A program made the position numbers and the translations under genes. The notes beneath the pieces are model-generated. The model did no database searches, was not told where the DNA came from, and was given only the letters and a program-made list of their open reading frames with translations. 64,000 nucleotides of DNA from Sarcocystis neurona (Eukaryota; Apicomplexa; Conoidasida; Eucoccidiorida; Sarcocystidae), in assembly GCA_000727475.1 (NCBI GenBank), contig KL647288.1, positions 91,351-155,350 of the forward strand. The letters are read 5' to 3'. Positions 47,216 to 59,849 of the stretch are shown piece after piece (within the stretch, counting starts at the first letter, position 1; the number at the start of each line of letters is the position of its first letter).

Positions 47216-47555
47216 ACACGCGTGTCATCAGGTTAACGCATTTGTTTTTAGACGTGGACATCGTTCTTTCTTTGCCTCTCCTGACATTTGTGTGTCACAT
47301 AAAACTAAAGGAAAAAAAGCTTATATATACATATACATATATATGTCTGACAGGAATGTTCCTGTGCACGTCTATACTTGTGTATACACGCGTGTCATCA
47401 GGTTAACGCATTTGTTTTTAGACTTGGACATCGTTCTTTCTTTGCCTCTCCTGACACTTGTGTGTCACATAAAACTAAAGGAAAGAAAGCTTATATATAC
47501 ATATACATATATGTGTCTGGCAGGAACGTTCCTGTGCACGTGTATACTTGTGTAT
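47216..47555. repeat. 170-bp tandem duplication
   Basis: Units 47216-47385 and 47386-47555 differ at only a handful of positions. Each ends in an inverted repeat around CAGGAAtgTTCCTG or CAGGAACGTTCCTG. Confidence 0.95.
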
Positions 47556-48077
47556 TTGACCTGGACGCTTTCTAGACATTTTTAAATACGAAAGAGTACG
47601 TATGCAAATTGCTGTCGTAGGGGTAACTAATTATACGTATGAAGAGGTGCAAACACACACACACACACACGCGTGCAAATAACTGTTGAGCCTGGTCTCC
47701 GTCACGCGTCATTTGCTGTTGCCGCTGCTGGTGCTTGAGCTGCAGCAGTGGTTTCTGTGCAACCCGTATCGCTTGTTTTTCGTATCTCGCTGCGATGACT
47801 TCTCCTCTTGCAGCTGTTTAGGCGTTTCCCCTTTGCTCCTCCCTCACCTGGTATCCCCTTGTGGTTTCTTGGCTACGCATGCAGTTTTGACACTGCTTCA
47901 GCCAGTGGTTTCGGGCGCGCCGCTGCTGCTGCTGCTGCTGCCGACTACGCCATGCGTCTGTGTCGGTGCTGCCCTGTGTAGAGCACGTGGTGTTATATGG
48001 TCGGTGGAGTCTTTCTTTGATGCAGTATGCTCCACTTACAACCTATTAAGAATTATCCACATCCTCGGACGCCCGTC

Positions 48078-48080
<3 letters not shown>

Positions 48081-48112
<32 letters not shown>
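48081..48112. repeat. (AT)n microsatellite
   Basis: An uninterrupted AT alternation of about 32 bases. Confidence 0.95.
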
Positions 48113-48117
<5 letters not shown>

Positions 48118-49893
48118 TGTACGTACACTATGCACATACTTGTATGCGCCCGTGTACACGTACCTGCTTGTGGGGGCGCCTTTATGGGTAGGCAAGTGTA
48201 CATATTTAATTAGAGCCGGAAGCGGTATTCTCCTGGGACAACCCAGTCGCTACCTGCTTCCGTCTCAAGGTTTGTTCATGTACAGGTACAAAGACGACGC
48301 CCCATTCTTCTCGGTCTCCGTGCGTGTCCGTCAACATTTGCATACGTGCTCTTTTGTACATACGTATCTGTACATACGTAATACGTATGTGTACATGTAT
48401 TTGTGGCCGCCCCTATCTTGTTGGGGCGCTCCCGTGCGTATACTCTTCACGAAAATGGTATCTGGACAACTCTGCTTCCTCGAACATGGTGAGGGTAACG
48501 CGGGACCAGTAGTACCATCAGCGTTGCTAAGTCTCTATTTCTGTAGTTCATCATCTTTTGTAACAGTTGCTTTTGGGTGTTCCGCGTGCCGTTCTGCCGT
48601 GTTGCTTCGTGTCTTACACACGCACACGCTTTCGATTGTTGTCTGGCAGAACAAAACGGGCGCACACGGTTTCTTTCTTCGAAACCACATCTGCTTCAAA
48701 AGAGAAAAAAAATTCCCTTCTTCTCCCCTCTTTGAAGTTTCCGTCTCTTTTCACCGACCCCCTGTCTTCGTCCTTCACTCTTTGTGTACGAGCCCCTGTG
48801 TGAATCTTGCTATTTCACCAGTCACTTATGGATATTGTCACGTACGTATGCACATGCGTAGATGTGTACCATGTAGACGCGAGTACACATCCCTGTTTCC
48901 TCCTTTTTGGGCTCTGTTTTTTCGTACAGATAAAGAGGAATGCATCTGTACACTCGTGTGTACAGCGGAGGGCGACATAAGTACATATGTTTAATTGTGC
49001 CCGTGGGCGTGTAGTTATGCGTCCGACTTGCGGTCCTCTTTCTCATTTGCCATTTTGTTTCTTCCTCTTCCTCTGCCTCTCCCTCTCCTGTTTTCTGTCG
49101 TCCCCATTGTGGAACGCGTCCACCTGTCTTCGTTTGCAGGCTTCTTCCTTCCCCGGTGTTGAACCTTTCTGCTCCCTGGTGCTCCTGCTGCTTTCAATCT
49201 TTCTTCTGCTGGTGGTGCGACTGCTGTTTTGCCTCTCGTCGAGTTAGATCTGCAGAGCTTCTGCAGCTGCAGCAGTAGCTTATACGCGCATTACTGATTT
49301 GATGCGTCGTTTTAGCAGTAAGTAAATAGTGCGCGCACAAGTTTTCCGTGTTTTCCCCCACACTTTTGTCTACAGCGAGCCATCCGATACTTCTTCGCAC
49401 ATGCAGATACGATGCATGTTGCCCCTACTCGTCTCTCCTTCCCCGCATCCTCTGCTCGGCACGTCGCCATACCACTCGCTGTAGCAGCAACGGAAGACGG
49501 CTGCCAGCGCGCGTACGTAAGTACGAGTTGATTTGTGCATACGCTTGTATGTGGATGCAAATATGTGTAGGTGTGTGTCTGTAAACATATGCACGCATGT
49601 GTAGGCGTTTGCGTTCCCTCTAGCTGCCTCAGTCCTGCCTTCCAACCTTAAGCGGTCGCTATCGCATATGCACGGCTCTTGGTGATTTACAGCTAAAAGC
49701 ACATACATACACACATATTCATATATAGGTGTTATATGCAGGGTTCAATGCTGTTACATCCGTCAAGCGCCTTGTTGCAGAGATCTGCGTGGATGTAATT
49801 TACGTGACACGCGGTAGTTTTTTTTGCTGTGGAGAGGGTTACGCAGGGTGGCGGCAAAGGTGGTACAAGACTTCTTTGCCTTCGCGTTCGACT

Positions 49894-52079
49894 CTATTCT
49901 TTCACCTTCTGCTTTCTTTCTTCCTTTTCCACGTAGATTTTGCTAAGGGTCTTTTCCCAAAATCTGAGTCTGCGATCCGTAGCTTCGGTGGCTTGAAGAA
50001 GGTAGTATAGCTCCACATTACCAATAACAAGCTCCTTCGCACTGTCCCACAGCAACGTCGAACTGCGAGGTGAGCCGGAGGCAGGAAATTGTTCTCGAAG
50101 CTGCTGGTCGACGGCTGCGACGGTGCTGGGCCAGGTGTGTTGTTGTATCTGCAGGCGCATCAGGAGAGACTGGGCATTACCCCGTCCCTCCTCTTGCACC
50201 ATGTTGAGTCCGTGAATTTCCCCCAGCACTCGTTCTACTGTGGTATGGCCTGTGGCAAGGTAGCTTAACCATACATCCAGGTGATACTGGCGCTGTCTGA
50301 GGCCTTCGAATATCTTCCACGTTGTGTTTGCTGCATACTCCACGAACTCCACCAGTTTTCGAGCCCCCTCCGGTAACGTCTGCCCCCCTGCCTCAGATGG
50401 GGACGCTTTTCGTCGAATGTACGGAGACAAGGCTTCACGCGAACCTTTCTTTATAGCTACTAGTTCCTTCTCAGATGCACTCGCGGCTCCCTCTTCGAGC
50501 AGTGCTTTGCGCAGCTCTGGTGTCTGCAGCACTGTGAGCCAGTACAAAAGTCTCTTGTACGTGTAAGATACTTCTTCTTTTATAGCTACGCATTGGGTCC
50601 TTTTCGATAGAGCTTCCAGTCGCACTGCTTGCATTATCGATTCCAGCCGCCGCTGTGCCACCTCCTCCTCTGATTCCTCCACGACTTCATCCTCCGTACG
50701 TAGATTTCCAAAGTTGAAAAATGTATTTTTTCTCCACTCTGGAACATCATCTGGCTCAGTCCATGCCAGGCTTGGGCTACTATCCGCACTCGACGGCCTT
50801 GGGGAAGGAAGGGAAAATTCTTCACTGTCGTCGTCACTTGAATCTCCTGCTGTGGCTGCTGCCGCCGTGACAGGAATGCTTGATGCTGTTCCTGCTGTTT
50901 CTGCTGCTACGTTTGCAGTTTCCAGTCCACCTACTCCTGACACAGGGTTCGTTGGTGCTGCATCGTGTGCGTGTGCTGCAGATGCTGCTGGCTCTTCTGC
51001 GTCTGCGTTTGCTGCCGATGCTGCTTGCTGCCCTATCTCGACAGCTGCTGTTGCTTGGGCTGGTGCGGCTGCCTCGCGTGTCACTGCTCCTCTTTGCGGT
51101 TCTGAAAAGTCGTGTTCCTCGCTCCTTCGAAGGAGTTTGTACAAATCCTCGGTATGCTGCAATTCTGTCTGCGTCCGCTTGCACCGAATATCGGCCTCCT
51201 TCAGCAATAAGAAGATGTGTGTCTGTGCCTTCACTAGGGAGAGCATCTCTGACCGTGTGGTTTGCGGCAGGGCCCCCTCCGTCACCCAACGTGAGATAAA
51301 CGCATCTATATTTCTATGTTGCCGCGCGCACGCGTCCTCGATACCACGAAGGGTGAATCCCGCTAACCGTCTTGTCTCGTGAAAGTCTCCCACCGCCGTG
51401 CGCATCGTCTCCCAATAGGCTGCGCGGAGATCTTGCTCGTTCGCCTCGACTGACGCATCGTCCTCACCCCCTTTTTCTGCACCGCACGAGCCAGTCTTTT
51501 GCTTACCGTCTGCCGCGGATATTCCAGATGGCGTTTCTGGTCTGCACAACGAAACAGAACGATGCCTTTTCTGTTCTATTTTCGAAACGCTGTTGACCCC
51601 GCTATGATAGGGAGAGAGGGAGAGCCGGCGCGCAAGCTCGAGGCTTTTCTTCACCAAGGCGGAATTAGCAACTGCAGGTGGGAACGGCAGTTCCTCTTCG
51701 TAGTGCGACGTGCCCTTTGAAGAACAACTGGTCGCTGTGTCTCCGCTTGGCTGTCGCTGCGACGCAGGTGTGTCACGTGGGCCAGTGGACGACAATGGCG
51801 GCAGTTCGACCGGCACCTGCCTGCCCCGCTCTGCCCGGGCAGATGGGTTGCGCCGGACATTCTGCTCTGTTTGCTGCTGCTGTTCCTCGTCCCGCAGCTG
51901 ATTTTCCTGTTGGTCCTGCCCCTCCTCTTCCTCATTCAGCCCACTTAAGTCAGCTGTTGACGCTTCGTTTCTCTGCAAAGGAACTCTTGTTATTATTCTG
52001 TGTGTGGACCCGCGAGGCTTGCTGACCGTTCCCGCCAAGACCTGAAAAGTGGCTGTCTGCCGCCGTCTGAGCCTAGCTT
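49894..52079 (-). CDS. Membrane-protein gene exon 3 (terminal)
   Basis: Starts after CGCCTCTTTCAG; the first two bases finish a Glu codon, so it reads EARLRRRQTATFQVLAGTVS onwards. It encodes 728 residues. These are acidic Gln-rich near the start, then mostly helix with an Ala/Asp/Ser-rich linker in the middle, ending ...RKQKVKE and TAG. The ordinary composition and low repeat content make this the clearest long coding block in the window. Confidence 0.88.
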
Positions 52080-55072
52080 CTGAAAGAGGCGTGTCCGGCG
52101 TGCTAGGAGGTGTACCTGTATTTTGCCACCAGAAGAAAAACCCGAGTACACACCAGTGTCACTGCAGAAAGCAGCAGAGACGCAGTGAAAAACGACTCAA
52201 ACTACACAGCGGAACGTGACGGAGACGCGGACGTAAGAAGGGCAGTGTAGCTGAAGTGCAAAGCGATGATGCAAGCAGGAGAGGTACAGCAAGAAAACGA
52301 CAAGCAAGGAAAAACCAGGCACATGCCGGGCGCAGGGACCGCAGGTGCATTCGGGCAACAGAACTGAACGCAAATCCGACGAGGAAAATTGCGAACTGAG
52401 GAACTGGGTAAATATGCAAAGGACTGGGGTTTCGGAGGGGATCAGGGGGCGGAAAGGACATAAAATGCAGATAAGAGAAGTGCGCAGAAGGAGTAGAGAG
52501 AAAAGGACTGGGAGGGAAAAAGAGATCAGAGGCGAAAACGGGCGAGACCGGAGAAGGACCAGTAGGGCTAGACGCAGGCAAAAGAAAGCGGAGAGGGACG
52601 CGGAGGAAAAGAAACGTGAGGGGGAAAGGCACGAGCCCTGGAGGAGAGATGTAAAGAGAGTAAGTACAAGCTGTCGGTGTTGTAATTTTACAAATGACGC
52701 AGAGAGGAGAAGAAATTCCGGAAAGCCAAAGGGAACGCACACAAAATTGATTTGGAGAGAGACCTGCTAGAAGAAAGCAAACGGGTAGAAAGTTGAACGG
52801 AGATGCAGAAGTCAAGGAAGAAAGCTAATAGGCAGAGAGAATGGATACAGAGAGAGGCCAAACGAGATGCTCTTACGGAATGAGAAGAGAAATCGACTTA
52901 TACATGCAGTGGGAAGGTGAAGGGAACAGCGTATGACAGAGGAGACCCTAAATGGGGGTGTTATGGGCTCACGCAGAAGAAACTGAATGCCTAAGGAAAG
53001 AAAGCACGGGAAACATGGAACCATACGGGGACACTGGAAACTGATGCAGACGGAACAGGTATCCGCAAGATTAGAGATAGATCGGGTGTGATTCCTCGCG
53101 TGGAAACGGGTATGATCGGGAACGCGGCGGGGAGGCAGAGGGCTACGGAGGAAACAGCATCCGCAAGAAGGCTGTGTATCGGTTTGTCTATCCATACTGT
53201 CGCAGGTTGAACCTTTTGTAAAACTGTGTTGAGAGTCAACTTGTATTCCCAGCCTGTTATTTTTATAAGATTCACGAAGAGGCAATATACACATCTGCAG
53301 ATTTGTTTTCCCTGCAGAGTCGGCGTAAGGGCTTGATTACTCTGTGAGGAAGCAGGCAATCAACCGGCGAGGTTGTCCTCTATACAAGAGCCCTACCGGA
53401 GTCCAAATATGGGCCCGTTAAAATACACGAATGCCTTTGGAGTCCTTCACGGTTTGCCGCTGTTATGGAATATGCCAGCAAAGATGAAGAAATGCTTTCA
53501 GGAAAGGAGGCATTGTCTATCCGCACTAGACAGTCTTCACCTTTTCAGAGGCAATCAAGCAACAGTCCTCTTACCGCAACCTCCAGACGATTGAGAGGAC
53601 GATCTCCTCATCTCGCCTGAAAAGCCAGGAGTTGTTGCAGAAGCGTGTGCAGCTCGATCGAATCCGCTTCCGAAAAATTTCTGGTCTTTTGTTGGGGAAT
53701 CAAATACTGGAGGCGTTCCTGTGTCTGATTCGGTGGATGTAGACCCTTTCCTCCTTGCGAATATTCTGCTGCCATCCTGTCTCCCCTTTCTACTGATGCG
53801 TCTGAGCAGACGAACTCTTAGTGTAGACCTGACACCGGAAGATTTCCTCCTTCGCTGCAAGCTGCTTCCTTTCACTGCATCGCCATCATCCACAAAACGA
53901 AACATGCACAACAACAGAAGAAACGTGTTGAAGCAGGCGTTTGTCATTCGCGTGAAAAGTCACCTCCTCTTTGCTCTTTCCCTGCGCAGCGATTTGTCCA
54001 CAAACATTCTAAAGATCAAGAAAAAACAGCGTCACACGTGACACCGTCAGTACGACCCAGCAATATTATTCAAGAAACGTAACAACAGCGCTCTCACACG
54101 TTGCAAAGTGACCAAACTGTCTCTTCTTCTCGTTGTAAGTGGGCTTCTGCCCTTTACACACGTTTATATGTGTGCCGCAACGTGTGCATCTTTGCGTCTA
54201 CGTTTATGGATACGTGTGATATATCTACAACACGTCTTGCGTGGATTCTGTATACGATTGCTCGCGTAACTGTCTCATCCGCACGCGCTCGCTCTTTGTC
54301 GTGCTTTTCTTTGTGCTTCTACTATCAACATACTCTTGTGTACTGTGTTGCCTATGCGTCCGTGTGGTGCAACGGGCAATTCTAGCTGATAAGGAGTGAG
54401 CGAACCTGTGCCTTGACTGTTCTTCCCCGTCACAAGTGATGACAGTTCAAAAGGTTGTTCTTCCACTGGTGATTCCTCTTCTGCTGCTGGAGATGGTGAA
54501 GCGGCAGACCCTCCTGCAGGCGATGCCGACAGCGTGTCTGAGGAAGACGATCTATGCAGTGGCCAGCGAAAAGTGCGCGGTTGTTGATGTGAAGGAGTGC
54601 TGCGAGTCACAGGCGGATCTGCACTGTTCGCTGCACCTACGTGGCGTTCAGCAGTACAAAAACACCAGACTAGAGAAAGTAGCAGTGTGAGAGGAAGAAA
54701 GACGAAGAAGCGTGTCCGCCCACGGCATGCGCCACCGTACGGTGCTCTTGTAAAACTGCTAAAGCTGATGCCTGCGTCCTCGTTACGGTTGCTCGAAACG
54801 GCGTTCTCATTCCTGCAGTCATTCTGGATGTAGTGGCTGTTGCTGCTGCAGCCGTCGCCACTGCTGTTGCTGTTGCTGCTGTTATCTGCAATACTGACAC
54901 TGCAGCAGTTATTGAACCACCCTCTGCCCGTGGTCCTGCTGCCCCTTCTCCTCCATGTGATGCTATTGCTGATGCTGTCGATGCGTAAACTGCGGGTAGC
55001 TGACGTAAACCCAGTACGTAGCAAGACGCTACGAGGCGCGTGACTGGCCCGCTTGGCGAGGGCCGAGGACAT
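49894..55072 (-). CDS. Single-pass membrane protein of unknown function, 1074 residues, three exons
   Basis: Minus-strand exons are 55072..54334, 53874..53575 and 52079..49894. Both introns are phase 1 with GTATGT/CAG and GTAAGA/CAG ends, and the total of 3225 bases is exactly 1075 codons. ATG at 55072 starts MSSALAKRASHAPRS. A hydrophobic segment at about residues 122-139 (FFVFLPLTLLLSLVWCFC) after RGRTR suggests a signal anchor or a recessed signal. The rest is Ser/Arg-rich, then a large helical region with Glu/Ala-rich linkers. The CKRTQ...LYKLLRR and SKRTQ...YKRLLYW segments, and two RQ..x.ID/LD stretches, look like a weak internal duplication. Such recessed membrane segments are common in coccidian secreted proteins (family knowledge), but no family is recognised here. 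Confidence 0.8.
52080..53574 (-). other. Intron 2 of membrane-protein gene
   Basis: 1495 bases, unique and moderately pyrimidine-rich on the sense strand. A 218-codon open frame on the minus strand (52159-52815) is Phe/Pro/Ser/Leu-rich and is judged non-coding. Confidence 0.7.
53575..53874 (-). CDS. Membrane-protein gene exon 2
   Basis: 300 bases encoding a strongly basic stretch (SSLQRRRKSSGVRSTLRVRL and RRISRKGRQDG), then Ser/Thr/Gly-rich sequence. The GCGATGCAG acceptor and the TTGCG|GTAAGAG donor (near consensus) are both phase 1. The basic stretch could act in targeting or cleavage (inference). Confidence 0.7.
54334..55072 (-). CDS. Membrane-protein gene exon 1
   Basis: Ser/Asn-rich N-terminus, the membrane segment, then Ser/Pro/Glu-rich sequence ending SLTPYQLELPVAPHGRIGNT plus VHK. 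The donor is AAGA|GTATGT, phase 1. The frame continues for only about 20 codons into the intron before a stop at 54275. Confidence 0.8.
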
Positions 55073-58000
55073 TTCTGCAAGGCACAGGACGGAAGCAGGG
55101 GCTTAGGACTTCGCCGGGAGGAAATATTAATCCCCCGCAGGTGGGAACAAGTATCTGAACTAGTCCAGTGGAAACTGCGTACAAACTTATGCTCATATGA
55201 AAGTAAAGCAACACAACTTTTCTCTTGGCTTACAGATGTATACACGCACATACGTGTAATCCTACGTTGCCTTATCTTCGCGAATATCTACACAAGATAT
55301 ATTAATATAAACATATATGCATAGATATATTTATGTTCTATGCTTGAGTGAATTTCACTGTGCAATTATCCTCATACGTCCTTTGTACAGCTTCGCTGAC
55401 AAGCGACTCAGAAACACTTGGTGCCGACTTAAGACGTCTCGAATAAGTTACTCCAGAGACAGTAACATATTGAGCAGTCTACGTGAGGCAAATTTTGTAT
55501 CTGCGACTGTCGGGAAACTCCGGTGTCAAAATTGAAACGTGTCGACATCGCACGGCGTTTGCTACCCGCTGTAACACCTGAAGAGTGACGCAAACAGGCA
55601 CCACTTCCTGTAAAGAAAAGTAGCGCAGTTCACAGACCACAGCCTCGTCAAAATGTTACAGCTGCAGCCCTACAAGTGCCAAATATCGACAACTACAACT
55701 TGACAGCTGGTTACGTGTGACCTTCTTACCAGGTTGGCGCGAAGAGAGAATTACAAATGATAATTTGTTTGTTTCCACGCCACCAGAATTATTCCACCTT
55801 AATATGTGTAAAGCAGTGCCACCACGTGTGCCAGTCCGCGTGTTCAGAATGCTTTGGTTAGAAAACGTGGTACAGCTTCGTTGTGTTTGTGTCTCCCATT
55901 CTCCGGAGCTGCCGACCTATTTGTAGCTTTCTCCTTTGGACTGTATATTCGTGTATCGGTCTGTTTATCCTGCAAACCTTACACCTGTACATATCTGTGG
56001 ATGCTCAATACACAACTTCAGAAAAACGCAGTAGGCGTCTGCTATACATAATCGTTAACGACTTTCACACCGCGTAAAGCTGCTGTACAACAGTGCTGAG
56101 GATCACCATCTCAGTCGTGCTCTCTCCGTTGCTCTTCCTCGGGCTATCTTCTTTGTGCAGGTACCAGATTCCTAAGAAGGTGCACCCGCAGTTGGAAAGC
56201 AAGTTCTCCCTCACCTACATTCTTCACCGGATTCTCTGCCGGCAGTAGAACTATGAGCCCGAGTTCTTATCAAGAAACCCACACAGGAAAAGGCGAAGTA
56301 TTATAAAATATTCTTATCTCCGCAGTGTTGTATCACCGCTGCCCTTGCCAGTCCTGCCGCGAAAACATATTTCTCCTCTTGCTACATTAGTCACACGCGT
56401 GTGTCCACGTGGGAATGGCTACCGCAGGCAGATCATCATCACGGGTGCTTAAAAATGTCGTTTTTGTCGTCTTGACTGGTGGAGGAAGCTGCTGCTTTAT
56501 GTGGCCGCTGATCGCTCGAACGTAGAGCGAAGCAGACGGCTCCAAAACAGCTTCTTAAGCAATTGATGACGTTGCTTTTGGCGCTGCTCCTGGTCTGCAA
56601 ATGCCACAGCTTACGGCTAAGGTGAAATAAGAGATGCTCCAGCCGCTGTGGTCTACTACAGAGAAGACGAGAAAGCTTCAAGCGGGGAAGTGTAAAGAGT
56701 CTTTGCAGTACGTTGTCACCCAGTCTTGTACGTGCTAATTCCGATCCGAAGGAGAATACTTACTGTGGAAACCGAGACTCTTACATATATTACTCCTGCT
56801 CTGATTTCAACAGTCTCTGCTGCTGGTGATCCTTGTGACAACGCACCGTTCCTTTTAAAGTAAGAAAAGGGCAGTCCCCCCCATTGTCGCTGTTGTTGGT
56901 GTTCTTGTTTAGGCCTACGTAGTGCAGAAACGTAGAAAATGGAGGGAGAGACTTGCGGTCACTACCAGAAAAACAACGCGGACTCAGGCTATGTCAACAA
57001 CTCTGTCTGCCCTCGCTGTGAGGAACATTGTCGCAGAGAATGGTGGAAGGTTGATCATCGAGGCCCAATCGAGGAGGAACAGGAGGAAAAATGAAACACA
57101 CCGAGCAACCGACACTAAACTATACTAGTGTTTTGATAGTACACGTTCTTAAGTATCCGTGAGCCTGTCTATCAAACGCACATCTCTTTGGTTCACACTG
57201 ACCCGGAAAAAGGACCGCAGAACAAGGACAGAAAAAGTGTGGACACAAAAGAAAGTAAAATTTCATTGAGTTCGCAGCCACAGCTGCGTCCATCCCTGTA
57301 CGAGAAAGGTGAATGAAGGGATGATCAGGGAGGCAGATTTCTTCACTACGTTCGAAAATGCAGTCAACCCAACGGAGTGACACTCTATGCACCTGTTTGT
57401 ACATTAGTACATGACTGTCCAGGTGCGCGTACGTCCCTAAGAGTGCACATATCCGTACACTTGTGCAGATATGTGGGCTTTAGTTAAACAGGACGCCTGA
57501 AAAACCGGGCAACGGGGTAGCCTGCAGCAGCCAGTGCCCGGCAGTAGCCCAAGGGAAGTGTGCAGAAGAGATGGCTTTACAGTAGTGATCGGCCAGTAGT
57601 GAGGACGGGCGGACATCTGTTGACTCTCTACTCGCCGTTTCTATCGTTCGCACCCCATCTCACTCCACCAGCGGCCTCACGTGCAATGTTGCAGTTTCAC
57701 GTGGTCGACACCCGCACAACGACATGTGGAGAGGTAGCATGGGACATCCGCAGGCGAGAAGTAGTAGAGGTAGTATCAGTGGCACACCGGAAGCACAGCG
57801 GACACCTCGGTATGGCGCATTGCAGAGATTACTCCCGAAAGAACGGCGAGCCACCACGGAACTCTTTGTACAGAGCGCTCATATATCGTGAGGATTCTCG
57901 AAGCAAGAAGATCCGGGGAGGACTGAGCAGAAAAACTCTTCTGGCTTTTCCTGAGAAGCCAAAAGTCATCTAACAAATAAAGAGCGTGCGAGGAAGATAG

Positions 58001-58496
58001 AATCGCTCACGTAGATCTTTTCGTGTTCGTGTACGTGTGTCTGCTGTGTTCGTGATGCGGCCAGCGATCCCGTCTTGTGCAAGCCAGTCCACGACAAGAA
58101 GCATCAGAGCGAAGGCTCACTAAGAATAGAAATTGGTCCGCAGCGTCCGCAGGCTTGGTGGAGAAGACGGGCCACGGCGAAAAGTGGCGGCAGCGCATTT
58201 ACCTGCCAAAAAGGAAAGAACCGCCCTCCGGCCAGCAGAGTATCCAGACAGTTCAGGAATACCCCACCCGCTTGTATCAGCTGCTCCTTCATGTATCTGC
58301 TTCTGTGCGTGCGCGTGTGCTGCTGCTCTGCGACCGCGAGTGTTCGCTGCGCGCCAGCGCCTCGTCTACCTGCTCCTGCCGATGTGGTGGGTGCCCGTTT
58401 TTCAATGCTGTTGCCGCTGCTGGACCGCGCGTGCCGGCCGCAGGAGTGGACACACCGAAAACAAGCTCTGCCTCAGGGCCTGGAGCAAAAAAGGGG
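55073..58496. other. Spacer, no gene called
   Basis: Mostly unique AT/GC-balanced DNA with short frames. A minus frame at 56439-56681 and a plus frame at 57560-57973 have fairly protein-like composition but lack convincing splice partners or recognisable motifs. Confidence 0.45.
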
Positions 58497-58606
58497 TAGA
58501 AGGCCTTCTTTCTCCAAGGCAGCACTTTCCTGCCGATAAAGTATGCGGGGCACGTACACCCCACATAGGAGACAACTGCAGGTGATGTACCTCGTCCCCA
58601 CAAGGA
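58497..58606. repeat. Diverged direct repeat, copy 1
   Basis: About 110 bases containing GGCCTTCTT, TATGCGGGG and ACGTACA blocks shared with the copy at 58861. On the plus strand it encodes GLLSPRQHFPADKVCGARTP HIGDN-like sequence, which is also partly conserved in the second copy. Confidence 0.8.
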
Positions 58607-58860
58607 GGGCTCAAAAAACCGACACGTCTGAAGGGATGCCAAAACCAGTCTCTTGAAGTGTTGAAGGGCATTTCTTGTACTCGTGTTGGTCTTCGTGTCC
58701 TCGTGCTACTGCGTCGTTGCTGCTGCGCCCCCATCTTTGTCAGCCCTTGTTCTATGTGATCGTGTGCGACTTCTGATCGAGTGTGCGTCATTTTTGTGAA
58801 GATCTGGTCCACGATGATTCTGACGCATCCTACCATGTAGGGGACTCAGGCAAAAGAGAG

Positions 58861-58974
58861 GTACGAGGCCTTCTTCTGCCATGGCAACAATTTCCATCCG
58901 TTAAATTATGCGGGGAACGTACAGCCCACTTGGGAGACAATAACCACCAGGTACCCACGTCCTCGCAGGTGCTC
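58861..58974. repeat. Diverged direct repeat, copy 2
   Basis: Roughly three quarters identical to 58497-58606 by eye. The plus-strand frame gives GLLLPWQQFPSVKLCGERTA HLGDN. The minus-strand equivalent of copy 1's open frame is broken by stops here. Confidence 0.8.
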
Positions 58975-59735
58975 CGACTTTGTATACTATTCCATTCCTG
59001 TCGATAATTTAACCACGATTGAGCACACCACCTTGGCGCAAACGCCCTAATTGTTACACCTGTACATGTAGGCGTGTCTATTCACGCACATACACACGGT
59101 GCGGCCGCGAATTATCGTGCAGCTTCTTTCACAGCTGCCGCCCCAATCGTGTGTGTTGTGCGACTCCCATATCTGCTGTTGCTGATGCATGCTTTAGTAC
59201 AGCCAGGAGGGGGACGGCTTGGGCTGAGTTGACAGCTACTTCTCACGCCAGTGCCAGTGCGCTTCCGTCACTACTGCTCCTTCAGTTGTAGGTACAGATC
59301 AACACCTGGTGGTGCTGCCACGATGTGCGGTCGGGACCGTTTGCCGGCATTTGTCTTCATTTGTGATTCTGAGCTTGCATTCCTGCAAACTCAGCCAGCT
59401 TCTGGTTGTTCGTGCGCCGAACAACAGAGCATTGAACCAAGACAATTTCCCACACGGCCAGAAATGTTTACGAGCATGTGGAAGTAAACACACTGCGTCT
59501 CCCTACGAAGGGCGACAAAAGTAAACCTGGTCATACGGATATTTCCCGCAAGGGTCTTCCACCACGCCACTCTGCGGTAATTCCTGTGTTTCGTTGTTTA
59601 TAAACGCCTGCACACGGTGCGGTACACCATGTTGTACGGCCTGGTATCCTGAGGAACCGTGAAACAATGGTAGCGTATGCTCGCACAGTCGCTATTTCTG
59701 CCCGTCCGACCTATATATTTGTAAGGGTGATATTT

Positions 59736-59849
59736 CATTCGAGCCGTGTAAAAAAGCGATAGTTTTTAATTCGTATGATGGAGGAGTTGAAACCATACAA
59801 AAATGCATTCGTGCCGTCTGAAAAAAAGCGATAGTTTCTGATTTGTATG
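59736..59849. repeat. Two ~43-bp imperfect direct repeats
   Basis: CATTCGAGCCGTGTAAAAAA... at 59736 and CATTCGTGCCGTCTGAAAAA... at 59806 share GCGATAGTTT and a TTCGTATG/TTTGTATG end; the spacing is 70 bases. Confidence 0.85.

Larger units (their letters stand above)
43269..49893. other. Spacer between kinase and membrane-protein genes
   Basis: 43270-43960 is CAG-rich with scattered open frames. 44215-44590 is a CTG minisatellite. 44840-45815 may hold a small gene (separate entry). 46200-47060 and 47580-49890 are TG/CA/TA-rich unique DNA with no protein-like frame. The two genes converge on this spacer. Confidence 0.55.

Noticed and set aside
52159..52815. 218-codon minus-strand frame, Phe/Pro/Ser/Leu-rich, in line with the membrane-protein exon
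   Set aside because: A TGA separates it from exon 3, and the phase-consistent junction from 53575 to 52079 skips it as intron.
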